Assembly (NCBI RefSeq): GCF_008253865.1
Contig: NZ_CP042331.1
Span: forward strand, 5,979,501 to 6,043,500
Source of the DNA: Bosea sp. F3-2
GTDB lineage: Bacteria; Pseudomonadota; Alphaproteobacteria; Rhizobiales; Beijerinckiaceae
Direction: 5' to 3'
DNA length: 64,000 nucleotides
The translations under genes were made by a program, and so were the position numbers. Positions 1 to 8,279 of the stretch are shown here, piece after piece (the stretch's first letter is position 1; each line of letters begins with the position of its first letter). The notes under the pieces were generated by a model. That model saw only the letters and a program-made list of their open reading frames with translations, did not search any database and was not told the origin of the DNA.

Positions 1-260
1 GCTGACGCGATCGGAGCGCGCATTGAAGGTTTGCCTTCTTCTTCCACCACCCCGGAATGAGGCCCCATCGCGCCTTGCGGAGCCGATGCGGTGGAGGCGC
101 GCGCGGACGAGCTGACGACCGGCATGATCTGTGAGCCGCCGGGCGTTTTCCCGCAGCGCTCGGCGAGCGCCTGCCCCGCGAAGGCGACGAGCTGCGCCAG
201 TTCTCGGCGCGCCGGCTCCTCGCGCAGGATCACGAGCGCTTCGTCTGCCGCAATGGCCAT
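1..260 (-). CDS. hypothetical protein, 3' end outside window
   Basis: An open frame on the minus strand starts at an ATG at 260 and runs off the left edge without a stop (86 codons seen). The translation begins MAIAADEALVILREEPARRE and continues with an alanine-rich helix and then a Ser/Ala-rich low-complexity stretch. Codons are strongly GC at third positions, like real genes here. I do not recognise the family. The ribosome binding site is weak, so the start could lie elsewhere. Coding status is an inference from codon use. Confidence 0.4.
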   Translation of the reverse strand, partial: MAIAADEALVILREEPARRELAQLVAFAGQALAERCGKTPGGSQIMPVVSSSARASTASAPQGAMGPHSGVVEEEGKPSMRAPIAS

Positions 261-415
261 CCGGGCTATTCTCGCGCGTTCTGTTCCTGCATTGGATCGT
301 TGCCGGGCTCGACCGTTGTCGGTTCCGTTGGAGAGGCGACGTGCCCGGCTGGCGCCGCGACGGCTTCCTACAAGGTCGCAATCGGCGGCACCCAACCGGA
401 TCCCGCGAAAGCGTG

Positions 416-1114
416 TTAAAGCGCTTGGACCTCAATGAGGTCGGGAGCAGGTCGAAATCTCTGCAGTTTGAACCAGGCCTCTGGCAGCCCAGCTTGCTCG
501 ATCATCAGCCGTCCGAGGCCTACCTTGTCGTCCGGTGCCTGCCTGTACCAAGCCTCCAGCCGGTCAACATTCGCCGTGATACCGATCGCCTCGGCCATTT
601 GTTCGGCATCGCGCCTGACTGCCGAGTTGGGCAGAACGGCGCGCAAAAAGAGCAAATGCCTCGATAGATCAGAAGTTGCATGGTCGGAGCTCGGCATAGC
701 TTTGAGAACTTCAGAGTAAAGCGCTTCCCAAAACTCACCGGCGCCCGGGAGCACGAGTTCGAACGGCACAATCGTCAAATGCTCCAAGTCGTTATCGAGC
801 GCCGCGACCTGAAGCCGTAGCCGTGCCGGCAATGCTTCGGCGGGAGCGAACTGCCAAACCCGATCAACCAGATAACGCTCCAGGTGACGCAACTCGTGAG
901 CTTCAATTCGATGGTCGAGCTCGCCACTGACTACGACATGAGCGGCTCGCGCATTGGGATCGACCTTGGCAAATGAGCGGTTCCAAACATCGAGGAACCC
1001 CGCTTCGCTGGGAATGGGTCGACGTATTCTGACAAGGTAGCCTGATTGCTCCTCAATATCTTTAGCAAGAGTCCGGGCCTCTTGGCTGACTCTAAGACTG
1101 GAATCGATCCGCAC
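416..1114 (-). CDS. hypothetical protein, 232 aa
   Basis: A 232-residue protein starting at GTG (1112-1114). It is soluble, with no signal peptide or membrane segment. The sequence is mixed alpha-helical, with a His/Glu-rich stretch (EAHELRHLERYL, about residues 72-83). That stretch vaguely recalls a metal-binding helix but is not a canonical HExxH motif. I do not recognise the family. Its GC content is lower and its codon choice more relaxed than the cell-wall genes of this window, in line with an accessory gene. Neighbours are remnants and unrelated, so context gives no function. Confidence 0.55.
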   Translation of the reverse strand: MRIDSSLRVSQEARTLAKDIEEQSGYLVRIRRPIPSEAGFLDVWNRSFAKVDPNARAAHVVVSGELDHRIEAHELRHLERYLVDRVWQFAPAEALPARLRLQVAALDNDLEHLTIVPFELVLPGAGEFWEALYSEVLKAMPSSDHATSDLSRHLLFLRAVLPNSAVRRDAEQMAEAIGITANVDRLEAWYRQAPDDKVGLGRLMIEQAGLPEAWFKLQRFRPAPDLIEVQAL

Positions 1115-1429
1115 CCGTCATCCCCTACCGCGCGCGACCGCCGCGCTCCGAGGCATTGATAGGGCCGAAGCAAGAGATGGTCGAGCCGGCCACCATGTGC
1201 CGTCTATCGCCTCGATCCCCGCCAGTATCCCGCCACTTGTAGGAGCCGATCTCGGTCGCAAGTTCGCGGCCGGCCGCCAACTCGGCGTTCTCGAGCGACG
1301 ATAGCTTGAAGTTGAGGCCGATGGGGTGTCGCGGCCGATGGGCTTGGACACTGACAATGCCAGGCCGTGCAAAACTGGCAGGGCTTCGCGATCGGTCCCC
1401 CTGGCTCGACAGCCGTCACAGAGGCATCA

Positions 1430-1535
1430 CCCAATGTGCGCCCGGAGATCGAGTTCATGCCTTTGGAGAATGCGGCGGCGGCCTATCAGCGAATGAAATC
1501 GGGCGAGGCCAAATTTCGCGTGGTTCCGACGATGG
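1430..1535 (+). pseudogene. zinc-type alcohol dehydrogenase C-terminal remnant
   Basis: About 34 residues resemble the extreme C-terminus of zinc-dependent alcohol dehydrogenases (RPEIEFMPLENAAAAY, then the QRMKSGEAKFRVV type ending). The frame then continues into unrelated residues, and no N-terminal catalytic or Rossmann portion lies upstream, so this is a fragment. The rest of 1122-1655 shows no intact gene. On the minus strand around 1126-1372, two frames give protein-like text (HGLALSVSKPIGRDTP, then NAELAAGRELATEIG) suggestive of a second frameshifted remnant of unknown family. Confidence 0.5.
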
Positions 1536-1655
1536 TGATCCTCAACGCTGGTCGGCTAGCGCCAGAGGCGGACCTTTGCATTGACCCCGAAAGTGGAATT
1601 TGGACCGAGGCAGTGGCACGGCTGACAGGCCGATTTCAAGCAAAAGGCGCGATGT

Positions 1656-3299
1656 TCAGCTGTGGCGTGTGTCGGGCGAGAACACACCAGCCTTACGCGG
1701 GGCAGCGGTGGGCCGCTCGATCGAGAGTGTCATTTCCGGCGCCTCCTGCCCCAAGTGCAGATCGACGAGGCTGGCATCCAGCGCCCTGTCGGCGGCGGTC
1801 CGGCGGTAGTTGAAACGCAGGTAGTCGTTCCAGGTGGGTGTACGGAACGTCTCGGTCCAAATGGCCGTATCGTGCAGATTGCGTGTCAGAATCCATCGGC
1901 GTGCGCCGTTGCGCCCCTGGGCGCGCCGGCGCTGTAGCATCAGGGCGAGGAACGGCTCAACCTTATCGGCTGCGATCCGGTATTCGATTTTCACCGCGAT
2001 CGGTCCGCTTCTCGGCTTCAAGTCGAGGCTGATTGCAGGCGCCTCGAAGTGATTCGGTGTCGACACATCTGCGTCCTTGCGTTGATGGATGGGCAGGATC
2101 AAACCAAGAATGGCGACGCCGAGAGACGCGGCGGTCGACCCCTGCAAGGCGACACTCAGGGAATAGCTCTCGGTGACCATGCCCCAGAGCCAGCTCCCGA
2201 CGGCGAGCCCGCATGAAGTGAGAGCGTAATAGAGCGAGATCGTCCGGCCGACGACCCAGCGGGGACTTGCCCATTGCACGCTGATGCTCAAGCCCGACCA
2301 TCCCAGGACCCATCCGGCACCGCCGAGTATCAGCGCCGCCACGGCGACGGCAGCGGTTTGCGTCAGCGAGAGGCTGATCGTGCAGGTCGCGCAGGCGACA
2401 CAAGCCAGCTTCAACAGCTGTTCGTCAGACAATTTTCGCCTGAGTGCCGTCGAGGTCAGGCCTGCCAGCAGCGCCCCTGCGCCGAAGCCGGCCATGAGGA
2501 CGCCATAGGCGACGGCTCCCAATTTCAGCTGATCGCGAACCACCAGCGGAAGAAGGGCGAGGATGGCGATGCCCGCAAGGCCGAACAGGAAGCCGCGCGT
2601 CAGCGCCGTCTTGATCTCCGCCGACAGCGACGTGAAGCGAACGCCATCGGAGATCGCCGTCAGCATCGCTTCGGGCGGCAGCCTCGATACGGGCACTTTC
2701 CATTTGGACCGCCACACCACGATCAGCGGCGCGAAATGGCCGAGGGTGTACAGGCAAAAGGCGGTCAAGGGCCCGAAGGTCGCGAGAATGATGCCGCCGA
2801 GCGCCGGACCCACGCTGCGGACGGTGTTGAACCCGACGGATGTCAGCGTCACCGCCGCGGCAAGATCGTCTCGATCAACGATGTCGCCCACCGATGCCTG
2901 CCAGGCCGGGTCATTGAAGGCGATGCAGCATCCTGCGAGGAAGCTGAAGAACAGAATGATCCAGGGATTGATCAATCCGACCGCCACGAGGACCGTCAGT
3001 GTGGCGGCGGTCAGGGCCATCAGGGAGCGCGCGATCAGCATCACTCTGCGACGATTGAAGTTATCGACGATAGCGCCGGCAAAAATCGAAAGGATGAAGG
3101 CGGGCAGGTTCGTCGCGGCCTGAACCAGTGCGACCATCATGCTGGACGGTGTGATGGTCGCCATCAGCCAGCTCATGGCGATAGTCTGGATCAGCCATCC
3201 CAATCCGGAGATCAGCCCGGCAAGCCAGATCGCCCGGAAAGTGACGTTTCTGAGCGGCGCAAACGGCCCAGTTGCCGCCACGGGCTTTCGCACATCCAT
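1656..3299 (-). CDS. MFS exporter with C-terminal ABM-like extension (MFS_3 / transmembrane secretion effector family)
   Basis: A 547-residue inner-membrane transporter. The first ~415 residues carry about ten to twelve hydrophobic segments of a major facilitator, starting after PLRNVTFRAIWLAGLISG. The last ~120 residues form a soluble domain (from PIAVKIEYRIAADKVEPF, with RRRAQGRNGARRW and WNDYLRFNYRRTAADRAL) like the antibiotic-biosynthesis-monooxygenase-type tail of PF05977 proteins such as the enterobactin exporter group. Substrate unknown; export of a small molecule is inferred. The start at 3299 fits the family. It is monocistronic, with an empty 300-bp upstream stretch. Confidence 0.85.
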   Translation of the reverse strand: MDVRKPVAATGPFAPLRNVTFRAIWLAGLISGLGWLIQTIAMSWLMATITPSSMMVALVQAATNLPAFILSIFAGAIVDNFNRRRVMLIARSLMALTAATLTVLVAVGLINPWIILFFSFLAGCCIAFNDPAWQASVGDIVDRDDLAAAVTLTSVGFNTVRSVGPALGGIILATFGPLTAFCLYTLGHFAPLIVVWRSKWKVPVSRLPPEAMLTAISDGVRFTSLSAEIKTALTRGFLFGLAGIAILALLPLVVRDQLKLGAVAYGVLMAGFGAGALLAGLTSTALRRKLSDEQLLKLACVACATCTISLSLTQTAAVAVAALILGGAGWVLGWSGLSISVQWASPRWVVGRTISLYYALTSCGLAVGSWLWGMVTESYSLSVALQGSTAASLGVAILGLILPIHQRKDADVSTPNHFEAPAISLDLKPRSGPIAVKIEYRIAADKVEPFLALMLQRRRAQGRNGARRWILTRNLHDTAIWTETFRTPTWNDYLRFNYRRTAADRALDASLVDLHLGQEAPEMTLSIERPTAAPRKAGVFSPDTRHS

Positions 3300-3606
3300 A
3301 ACCGGCTTATTTCCGACGTCTGTTGATGGGGCGCCGGTTGATTCCGAGCGTGACGCCGAATTCTTATGTCACGACCTCTGTTTGGAAAGCGTCATTTCCG
3401 TCTCCTGCTCATTACCGGAAAGCGGAGGTCGAGAACGCATAAAGGCGCCCCGCGGCAGATGTCTCGGGTAAGACAATCTTGCCGGCCTAGCGCTATAAGC
3501 GGAAGTTGGCGCTTTGCCCGACAGCGGACACTCTTCAACCTAGGCGAAGGACGCCCTGGATCGAGCGGCGCACCGTATAGCGGGCGTTTAGGCTCCGTTG
3601 CGGGCG
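3300..3606. other. intergenic stretch, nothing recognised
   Basis: About 300 bases between the MFS start and the stop of the next minus-strand gene. I see no gene on either strand, no clear hairpin with a T-run, and no EcfG-type motif. It presumably holds the promoter of the MFS gene near 3300-3400. Confidence 0.5.
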
Positions 3607-4368
3607 TCACCGGATCTCTGCCAGCCGGGTGTCCTGCGATAACACCAGGCACCTGTGCGGCTCGAAATCAGCGCCCATCGGCCAAATCCAGCTTTCGAAG
3701 ATCGTCAGCATCGGCGCCTGGTAGCGCTCGAACCATTGGCGCTGGCACAGCACGAACTTGGTCGCGGCCACGACGCTTTCGCGATCGATGAGGCATAGCG
3801 CCACGATGTCGGGATGGGCGTCGAGAAAATGCTGCACGGCGACCATGAGTGTCGGGTAGCCAGGGTGCAGCATGTCGTCGAGCACGATCAGGCCGCCCTC
3901 GGCCAGGCAGGCGGTGGCGAGCGCGAGATCCTTCGCCAGAGCAGCGCGCGAGTGTTCGCCATCGATATGGATGAGCCGCAGGCGCTCGCCCCGCGCGTGC
4001 GCGATGAGATCCGCCGGCGTCATCGTGCCGCTGTCGGCTTTCACGGTGACGCGGCGCTCTGGGCCGATACCATGGCGTGCCGCGTTCGCCTCAAATCGCT
4101 CTTGCACGCCGGCATCCGGCCACTCGAAAAGGTCGACCGCCAGTGCGACCTCGCCTGGTTCCAGCGCATGAGCGAGTGCGATCAGGAAGCGGCCCTCGAA
4201 GGCGCCGATCTCCGCGATCGGTCCGCTCACGCCCTGTTCAGTCTGAAGCCGCAACAGCCGGGCGCATATCGCAGCGGCGAAGCGCGAGGACATGCCGGGA
4301 ACTCGGTCGTATCCGTCCTCGAGGTAGGCAGAGACGGCGGGATGGGCCGGGCTAGGATCGGCGCTCAT
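3607..4368 (-). CDS. class I SAM-dependent methyltransferase
   Basis: A 253-residue cytosolic methyltransferase of the Methyltransf_24 type. Motif I is IAEIGAFEGRFLIALA, followed by an acidic beta2 end (ALAVDLFEWPDAGV) and LIHIDGEHSR, as in O-methyltransferase-like folds; LIVLDDM is the later strand. The start at 4366-4368 is chosen because GGAGG lies six bases upstream (cggaggatttcg-ATG). A longer frame reaching 4539 has no such site. Substrate unknown. Next to an inositol-monophosphatase-type gene on the same strand, 64 bp away, so the two may be co-transcribed. Confidence 0.8.
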   Translation of the reverse strand: MSADPSPAHPAVSAYLEDGYDRVPGMSSRFAAAICARLLRLQTEQGVSGPIAEIGAFEGRFLIALAHALEPGEVALAVDLFEWPDAGVQERFEANAARHGIGPERRVTVKADSGTMTPADLIAHARGERLRLIHIDGEHSRAALAKDLALATACLAEGGLIVLDDMLHPGYPTLMVAVQHFLDAHPDIVALCLIDRESVVAATKFVLCQRQWFERYQAPMLTIFESWIWPMGADFEPHRCLVLSQDTRLAEIR

Positions 4369-4432
4369 CGAAATCCTCCGCATACCGTTTGGCGCCAACT
4401 CCGGACATTGAGAGCTTGCCTCAAACCAGACA

Positions 4433-5293
4433 TCAGTATCGCAATTGGGCCACGGGGGCTGCTCCATTCCGCGTCCCTGTTGCACGGGTCGAGCGAAAAA
4501 TTTCGATGAAGTGGCCGTGGAACTGGCGCGGCGCGACAACGAGGCTCCGGCATTGGAGCGGATCGCCGTCGCCGTCGATCTCGGTCGCCAGGCATCCCGC
4601 TTCCCGCGCGATGATCACGCCGGCCGCCAGATCCCAGAGATCGAGCCTGGCGCCGGAGGTCCAGAAGCCGTCGAAGCGGCCTTCGGCGACATAGGCGATT
4701 TCCAGTGCTGCCGAGCCGGGACTTCGGATGCCAGAGACCCGCGGCATGATCGCGGCCATCTCACGGGCGGCCCTTTCGGTGTCGCCCTTGCCGTTATAGG
4801 GGAAGCAGGTTCCGACGACCGCATGGGCGAGGGACTTGCGGCCAGAGCCGCTTAGCCGCCTGTCGCCGAGATAGGCGCCTTGTCCGGCCGCGGCCCAGAA
4901 CATCTCGCCGCTCAGGGGATTGTAGGTCACGCCGGCGGTCACCTCATCGCCCTCCATCAGGGCGAGCGAGGCCGAGAATTGCGGGATGCCGTGCAGGAAG
5001 TTGTTGGTGCCATCGAGCGGATCGATGATGATCCTGAGCCCATTGCCGGCATCGGGGGAAGCCGCGCCTTCCTCGCCGAGCACCGCGACCTCGGGCGGCT
5101 TTTCGTTGAGATGGGCGACGATCAATCGCTCGGATTCAATGTCGGCGGCAGAGACGAAGTCGGACGGGCCCTTTTCCAGGATAGGCAGCGCGGAGAGGCG
5201 CGCGAAGTTTTCGGCCGGCGACTCGCCGCCGATGCGCGCGGCCTCCTTCATGGCATCGACGATCTCGCTGCGGGTTCGGGGCTTATCGTGCAT
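4433..5293 (-). CDS. inositol monophosphatase family protein
   Basis: A 286-residue Mg2+-dependent phosphatase of the FIG/IMPase superfamily, hydrolysing small phosphate monoesters such as inositol phosphate or histidinol phosphate. Motifs seen: LGEEG (metal-binding Glu), IIDPLDGTNNFLHG (metal site), and WDLAAGVIIAREAGG-like WDLAAGVIIAREAGC near the C-terminus. Start at 5293 (ATG, MHDKPRTRSE) is supported by family length; the upstream extension to 5404 is not conserved in style. A truncated relative lies directly upstream on the same strand. Histidinol phosphatase (HisN) is a possible alternative role. Confidence 0.85.
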   Translation of the reverse strand: MHDKPRTRSEIVDAMKEAARIGGESPAENFARLSALPILEKGPSDFVSAADIESERLIVAHLNEKPPEVAVLGEEGAASPDAGNGLRIIIDPLDGTNNFLHGIPQFSASLALMEGDEVTAGVTYNPLSGEMFWAAAGQGAYLGDRRLSGSGRKSLAHAVVGTCFPYNGKGDTERAAREMAAIMPRVSGIRSPGSAALEIAYVAEGRFDGFWTSGARLDLWDLAAGVIIAREAGCLATEIDGDGDPLQCRSLVVAPRQFHGHFIEIFRSTRATGTRNGAAPVAQLRY

Positions 5294-5333
5294 GATGGTA
5301 ACCTGGCAGGAATCGATGGGCTCACCGGTGGGT

Positions 5334-5750
5334 TCACGCCGCCGGCACGATCCCGGCTCGCGGAACCGCGATCCGGCGCAGCGCCGCCTGGTGCAATTCT
5401 GCATTGGCCGCTGCCAGGCAGTGCCCGCTTGAATGCAGCGTCAGCGGGGCGCCGTCCCAGTCGGTGATGACGCCGCCGGCATTGGTGATGACCGGGACAT
5501 GGGCGAGGACGTCGTGCGGGGTGGTGAAGCGGTCGATCGCGATGTCGATCCCGCCTGAGGCGAGCCGCCCATAGGAATAGCAGCTGCCGCCATAGACACA
5601 CCAATGGACGGACGAGCGCAGCGCCTGGAAGACCGGAAGGCTCTCGGGATCGTAGAGCTCGATATTGCTGGTCGACAGGACGGATTGCGCGAGGAGCTTG
5701 CGGCCGGAAGCTGCCGGTTCGCAATGGGAGACGTTTCGGAGATCATGGAC
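5334..5750 (-). pseudogene. truncated HisN-like inositol monophosphatase family fragment
   Basis: The C-terminal half of a HisN-like phosphatase: VHWCVYGGSCYSYGRLASGG, then DIAIDRFTTPHDVLAHVPVI, then GGVITDWDGAPL. The family motif usually reads (Y/W)D-x-L-A here; HDVLAHVPV matches it imperfectly. The N-terminal half with the GEE and DPLDGT metal motifs is missing, so it cannot be active. The open frame upstream to 5897 is not family-like. It sits 40 bp upstream of an intact family member that differs in sequence, so it is a different paralogue, not a copy. Confidence 0.65.
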
Positions 5751-5890
5751 AATCGGCGCGGCCCGCGCAGGTCGGTCCGTCGGGCTCGGTCGAGACGTCG
5801 TCAATGGCTGGCCACCGCATGGTCTCATCGTAGCACAGCGGTAGCGCTTGGCTGCCCGGCCCTCCGCATTCGACGAGACGGGTCGCGATC

Positions 5891-5915
5891 GGAACAATAG
5901 GTGTGCGGCGCTGTT
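5891..5915 (+). promoter_or_regulatory. EcfG-like general stress promoter
   Basis: GGAAC at 5891-5895, 16 bases, then TGTT at 5912-5915, 33 bp before the ATG of the DUF892 gene. This is close to the alphaproteobacterial sigma-EcfG consensus GGAAC-N16/17-CGTT. Confidence 0.6.
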
Positions 5916-5947
5916 CGAGGTGGATCACTGCAACGCTGGAGGATCCC

Positions 5948-6442
5948 ATGGCGACCGAACCCAAGAAACTCGACGACCTCTTTCTCGATACCCTCAAGGA
6001 TATTTACTACGCCGAGAAACAAATCCTTAAGGCGCTGCCGAAAATGGCGAAGGCCGCAACGTCCCCTGACCTCAAGAACGCCTTCGCGAAGCACTGCGAC
6101 GAAACCGAAACCCATGTCGAGCGCCTCGGAGAGGTTTTCGAACTCATCGGCAAGGCACCGCGCGGCAAGACCTGCGATGCCATCCTCGGCATCATCGAGG
6201 AAGGCAAGGGCATCATGGAGGAGTTCGAGGGAAGCCCCGCGCTGGATGCCGGCCTGATCGCCGCGGCCCAAGCCGTCGAGCACTATGAGATGTCCCGCTA
6301 CGGAACCTTGAAGGCCTGGGCGCAACAGCTCGGGCACAAGGATGCAGTCATGCTGTTCGAGCAGACGCTGGGCGAGGAGACCAAGACCGATCAACTGCTC
6401 TCCAAGCTCGGCATTTCCGGCAGCAACAAGAGGGCAGCTTGA
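5948..6442 (+). CDS. ferritin-like DUF892 (YciE/YciF-type) protein
   Basis: A 164-residue four-helix-bundle protein of PF05974. Seen: LDDLFLDTLKDIYYAEKQIL at the N-terminus, HCDETETHVERL, and AAAQAVEHYEMSRYGTL near the C-terminus, with the Glu/His residues expected for a di-iron or related metal site. Start ATG at 5948 with GGAGG at 5938-5942. The family is stress-induced, but its exact biochemistry is not settled. An EcfG-like promoter lies just upstream and a strong terminator just downstream. A damaged paralogue lies at 14,636. Confidence 0.9.
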   Translation: MATEPKKLDDLFLDTLKDIYYAEKQILKALPKMAKAATSPDLKNAFAKHCDETETHVERLGEVFELIGKAPRGKTCDAILGIIEEGKGIMEEFEGSPALDAGLIAAAQAVEHYEMSRYGTLKAWAQQLGHKDAVMLFEQTLGEETKTDQLLSKLGISGSNKRAA

Positions 6443-6448
6443 CGTGAC

Positions 6449-6479
6449 GGCGCCCCGGTCGCTCGGCCGGGGCGCCTTT
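6449..6479 (+). terminator. rho-independent terminator after DUF892 gene
   Basis: Ten-base perfect stem GGCGCCCCGG / CCGGGGCGCC (6449-6458 and 6467-6476), an eight-base loop, and a short TTT tail. Confidence 0.75.
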
Positions 6480-6493
6480 CGGGGAAGACCTCA

Positions 6494-6922
6494 ATGGGCA
6501 GCTCGATCGAGCATCTGATTCACAAGGGCAACAAGGCCTCGCTGTTCACGCGCGTCGCTCAAGCCGTCGCGACCTGGACCGGGAAACCCCTGACGTTCTT
6601 CGTCGCGGTCAGCTTGATCGTCGTCTGGGCCGTGTCGGGGCCGATCTTCAACTTCAACGATACGTGGCAACTCGTCATCAACACCTCGACGACGATCATC
6701 ACCTTTCTGATGGTCTTCATCATCCAGAACAGCCAGAACCGCGACACGGCTGCGATGCAGATCAAGCTCGACGAGCTCATCATCCGGCTCGAGGGCGCCC
6801 GGGAAGAGCTTCTGGATCTCGAGGAACTGGACGAGGCGGACCTGTCCGAGATCCGCAAGGACTTTTGCGGCCGCGCTTCAACCGCTCGGGAAAAGTCGGC
6901 CCGCATGAAAACACGGCGCTAG
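6494..6922 (+). CDS. low-affinity iron permease family protein
   Basis: A 142-residue inner-membrane protein of PF04120. Two hydrophobic helices (about residues 34-52 and 60-80: LTFFVAVSLIVVWAVSGPIF and TIITFLMVFIIQNSQNRD) are followed by a conserved amphipathic segment (AAMQIKLDELIIRLEGAREE) and a charged tail. The FFVAVS, TIITFLMVF and QNSQNRD blocks are typical of the family. Iron transport has been proposed for fungal relatives; the function of short bacterial members is unclear. It starts 15 bp after the terminator of the DUF892 gene, so read-through is possible. Confidence 0.85.
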   Translation: MGSSIEHLIHKGNKASLFTRVAQAVATWTGKPLTFFVAVSLIVVWAVSGPIFNFNDTWQLVINTSTTIITFLMVFIIQNSQNRDTAAMQIKLDELIIRLEGAREELLDLEELDEADLSEIRKDFCGRASTAREKSARMKTRR

Positions 6923-6989
6923 GCAGCCGCCCATTCCGGGCGGCGGGTGACAATGAGGCGTCCAGCAAGAACGACGGCGAGAGAATGTT

Positions 6990-8204
6990 GTGCCGTATCG
7001 GTCGAGCCTCGACTGGCTGAACTTCCTGCTGGCTGATCTCCGCGGCGGCCTGGGGCCTTACGTCAACGTCTTCCTGCTCACCGAGGTCGGTTGGGACCAG
7101 GCGACGATCGGGACCCTGCTGACCGCGAGCGGTCTGATCGGCATTGCCTTTCACGCCCCGATCGGTGGCCTGATCGATGCGACCCGGGCCAAGCGCGGCC
7201 TGATTGTGGGGGGAGCCTGGGCCTTGGCGGCCTTGGGCGGAGCAATTGCGATCTATCCGACGCTCACGATCGTTTTCCTCGCCGATGTCGGCATGGCGTT
7301 GCTCGGTGCCGTGTTCGCACCGACAGTCGCGGCGATCACGTTGGGGCTTTCCGGCTCCCCGGGCATCGCCACGCAACTCGGGCGCAATGCCGCCTTCGAC
7401 CGTTTCGGCAACCTGTTCATTGCCGCGGTAGCCGCGGTGGTAGGCACCCAATTCGGACAGCGCGGCGTGTTCTACATGCTGCCGCTGTTCGCCGCGCTGA
7501 CGACCACCGCCGTACTCTCGATCCCGGCCAACGCCATCGATCATCAGCGCGCTCGGGGCCTCGATGAAACCCGGCTCGGGACGGGCCAGCCGTCCCCATG
7601 GCGGCGCTTGTTCGCCGAGCGGCCCTTTGCCGTGCTGGCGATCGGCACGACGCTGTTCCATTTCGCCAATGCGCCAATGCTGGCTCTCGCCAGCCAGAAG
7701 CTTGCCTTGGAGGCCCGAGGGTTCGAGTCCGCCGTGACGTCGGCGGCGATCATCGTCGCCCAGCTCGCGACGATCCCGATGGCGTTCCTCGTCATGCGCG
7801 CCAACCTGATCGGCGGCAAGCCGCTGCTCATCCTGGCATTCGCCGCCCTCCCGCTGCGCGGCATCCTGTTCGCCATGGTCGACGATCCCTACTGGATGAT
7901 CGCCTTCCAGATCCTCGATGGGGTCGGGGCCGGGTTGTTTGACGTGCTCCTGCCGCTCGTCCTCTATGGCGCCGTCCTGGGCAGCGGTCGCTACAACATG
8001 GCGCGCGGTATCATCGGGACCATTCAAGGCATCGGCGGCGCATCGAGCTACGTATTCGCCGGCAGCCTCGTCGTGTGGGGCGGATATGCTGTCGCCTTTG
8101 CGGTGCTGGCCGGGGTCGGGCTCGCCGCCCTCCTTTTGATGCTCACGGCCATGCCAGAGACGGTGCCCCGAGACCGGGTGGCAACCCCTCTTGGCGGGAC
8201 CTGA
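6990..8204 (+). CDS. MFS transporter
   Basis: A 404-residue major facilitator with about twelve membrane segments. It lacks the soluble tail seen in the MFS at 1656. N-terminal part SLDWLNFLLADLRGGLGPYV and the loop GGLIDATRAKRGLI match the conserved MFS loop 2-3 region. The start is GTG at 6990; a nearby ATG at 6985 is out of frame. The putative RBS is weak. Substrate unknown. The hairpin CCCCGA-ACTT-TCGGGG at 8205-8220 after the stop could be a weak terminator, though it has no T-run. Confidence 0.85.
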   Translation: MPYRSSLDWLNFLLADLRGGLGPYVNVFLLTEVGWDQATIGTLLTASGLIGIAFHAPIGGLIDATRAKRGLIVGGAWALAALGGAIAIYPTLTIVFLADVGMALLGAVFAPTVAAITLGLSGSPGIATQLGRNAAFDRFGNLFIAAVAAVVGTQFGQRGVFYMLPLFAALTTTAVLSIPANAIDHQRARGLDETRLGTGQPSPWRRLFAERPFAVLAIGTTLFHFANAPMLALASQKLALEARGFESAVTSAAIIVAQLATIPMAFLVMRANLIGGKPLLILAFAALPLRGILFAMVDDPYWMIAFQILDGVGAGLFDVLLPLVLYGAVLGSGRYNMARGIIGTIQGIGGASSYVFAGSLVVWGGYAVAFAVLAGVGLAALLLMLTAMPETVPRDRVATPLGGT

Positions 8205-8279
8205 CCCCGAACTTTCGGGGCTGGTCGGCGTTGTTAACTCGCCCGCATTCGTGGGGCGTTGTCCGCTTGGAGACGGAGG

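Noticed and set aside
8205..8220. CCCCGA-ACTT-TCGGGG hairpin after the MFS gene as a terminator
   Set aside because: Short stem and no T-run; left only as a remark.
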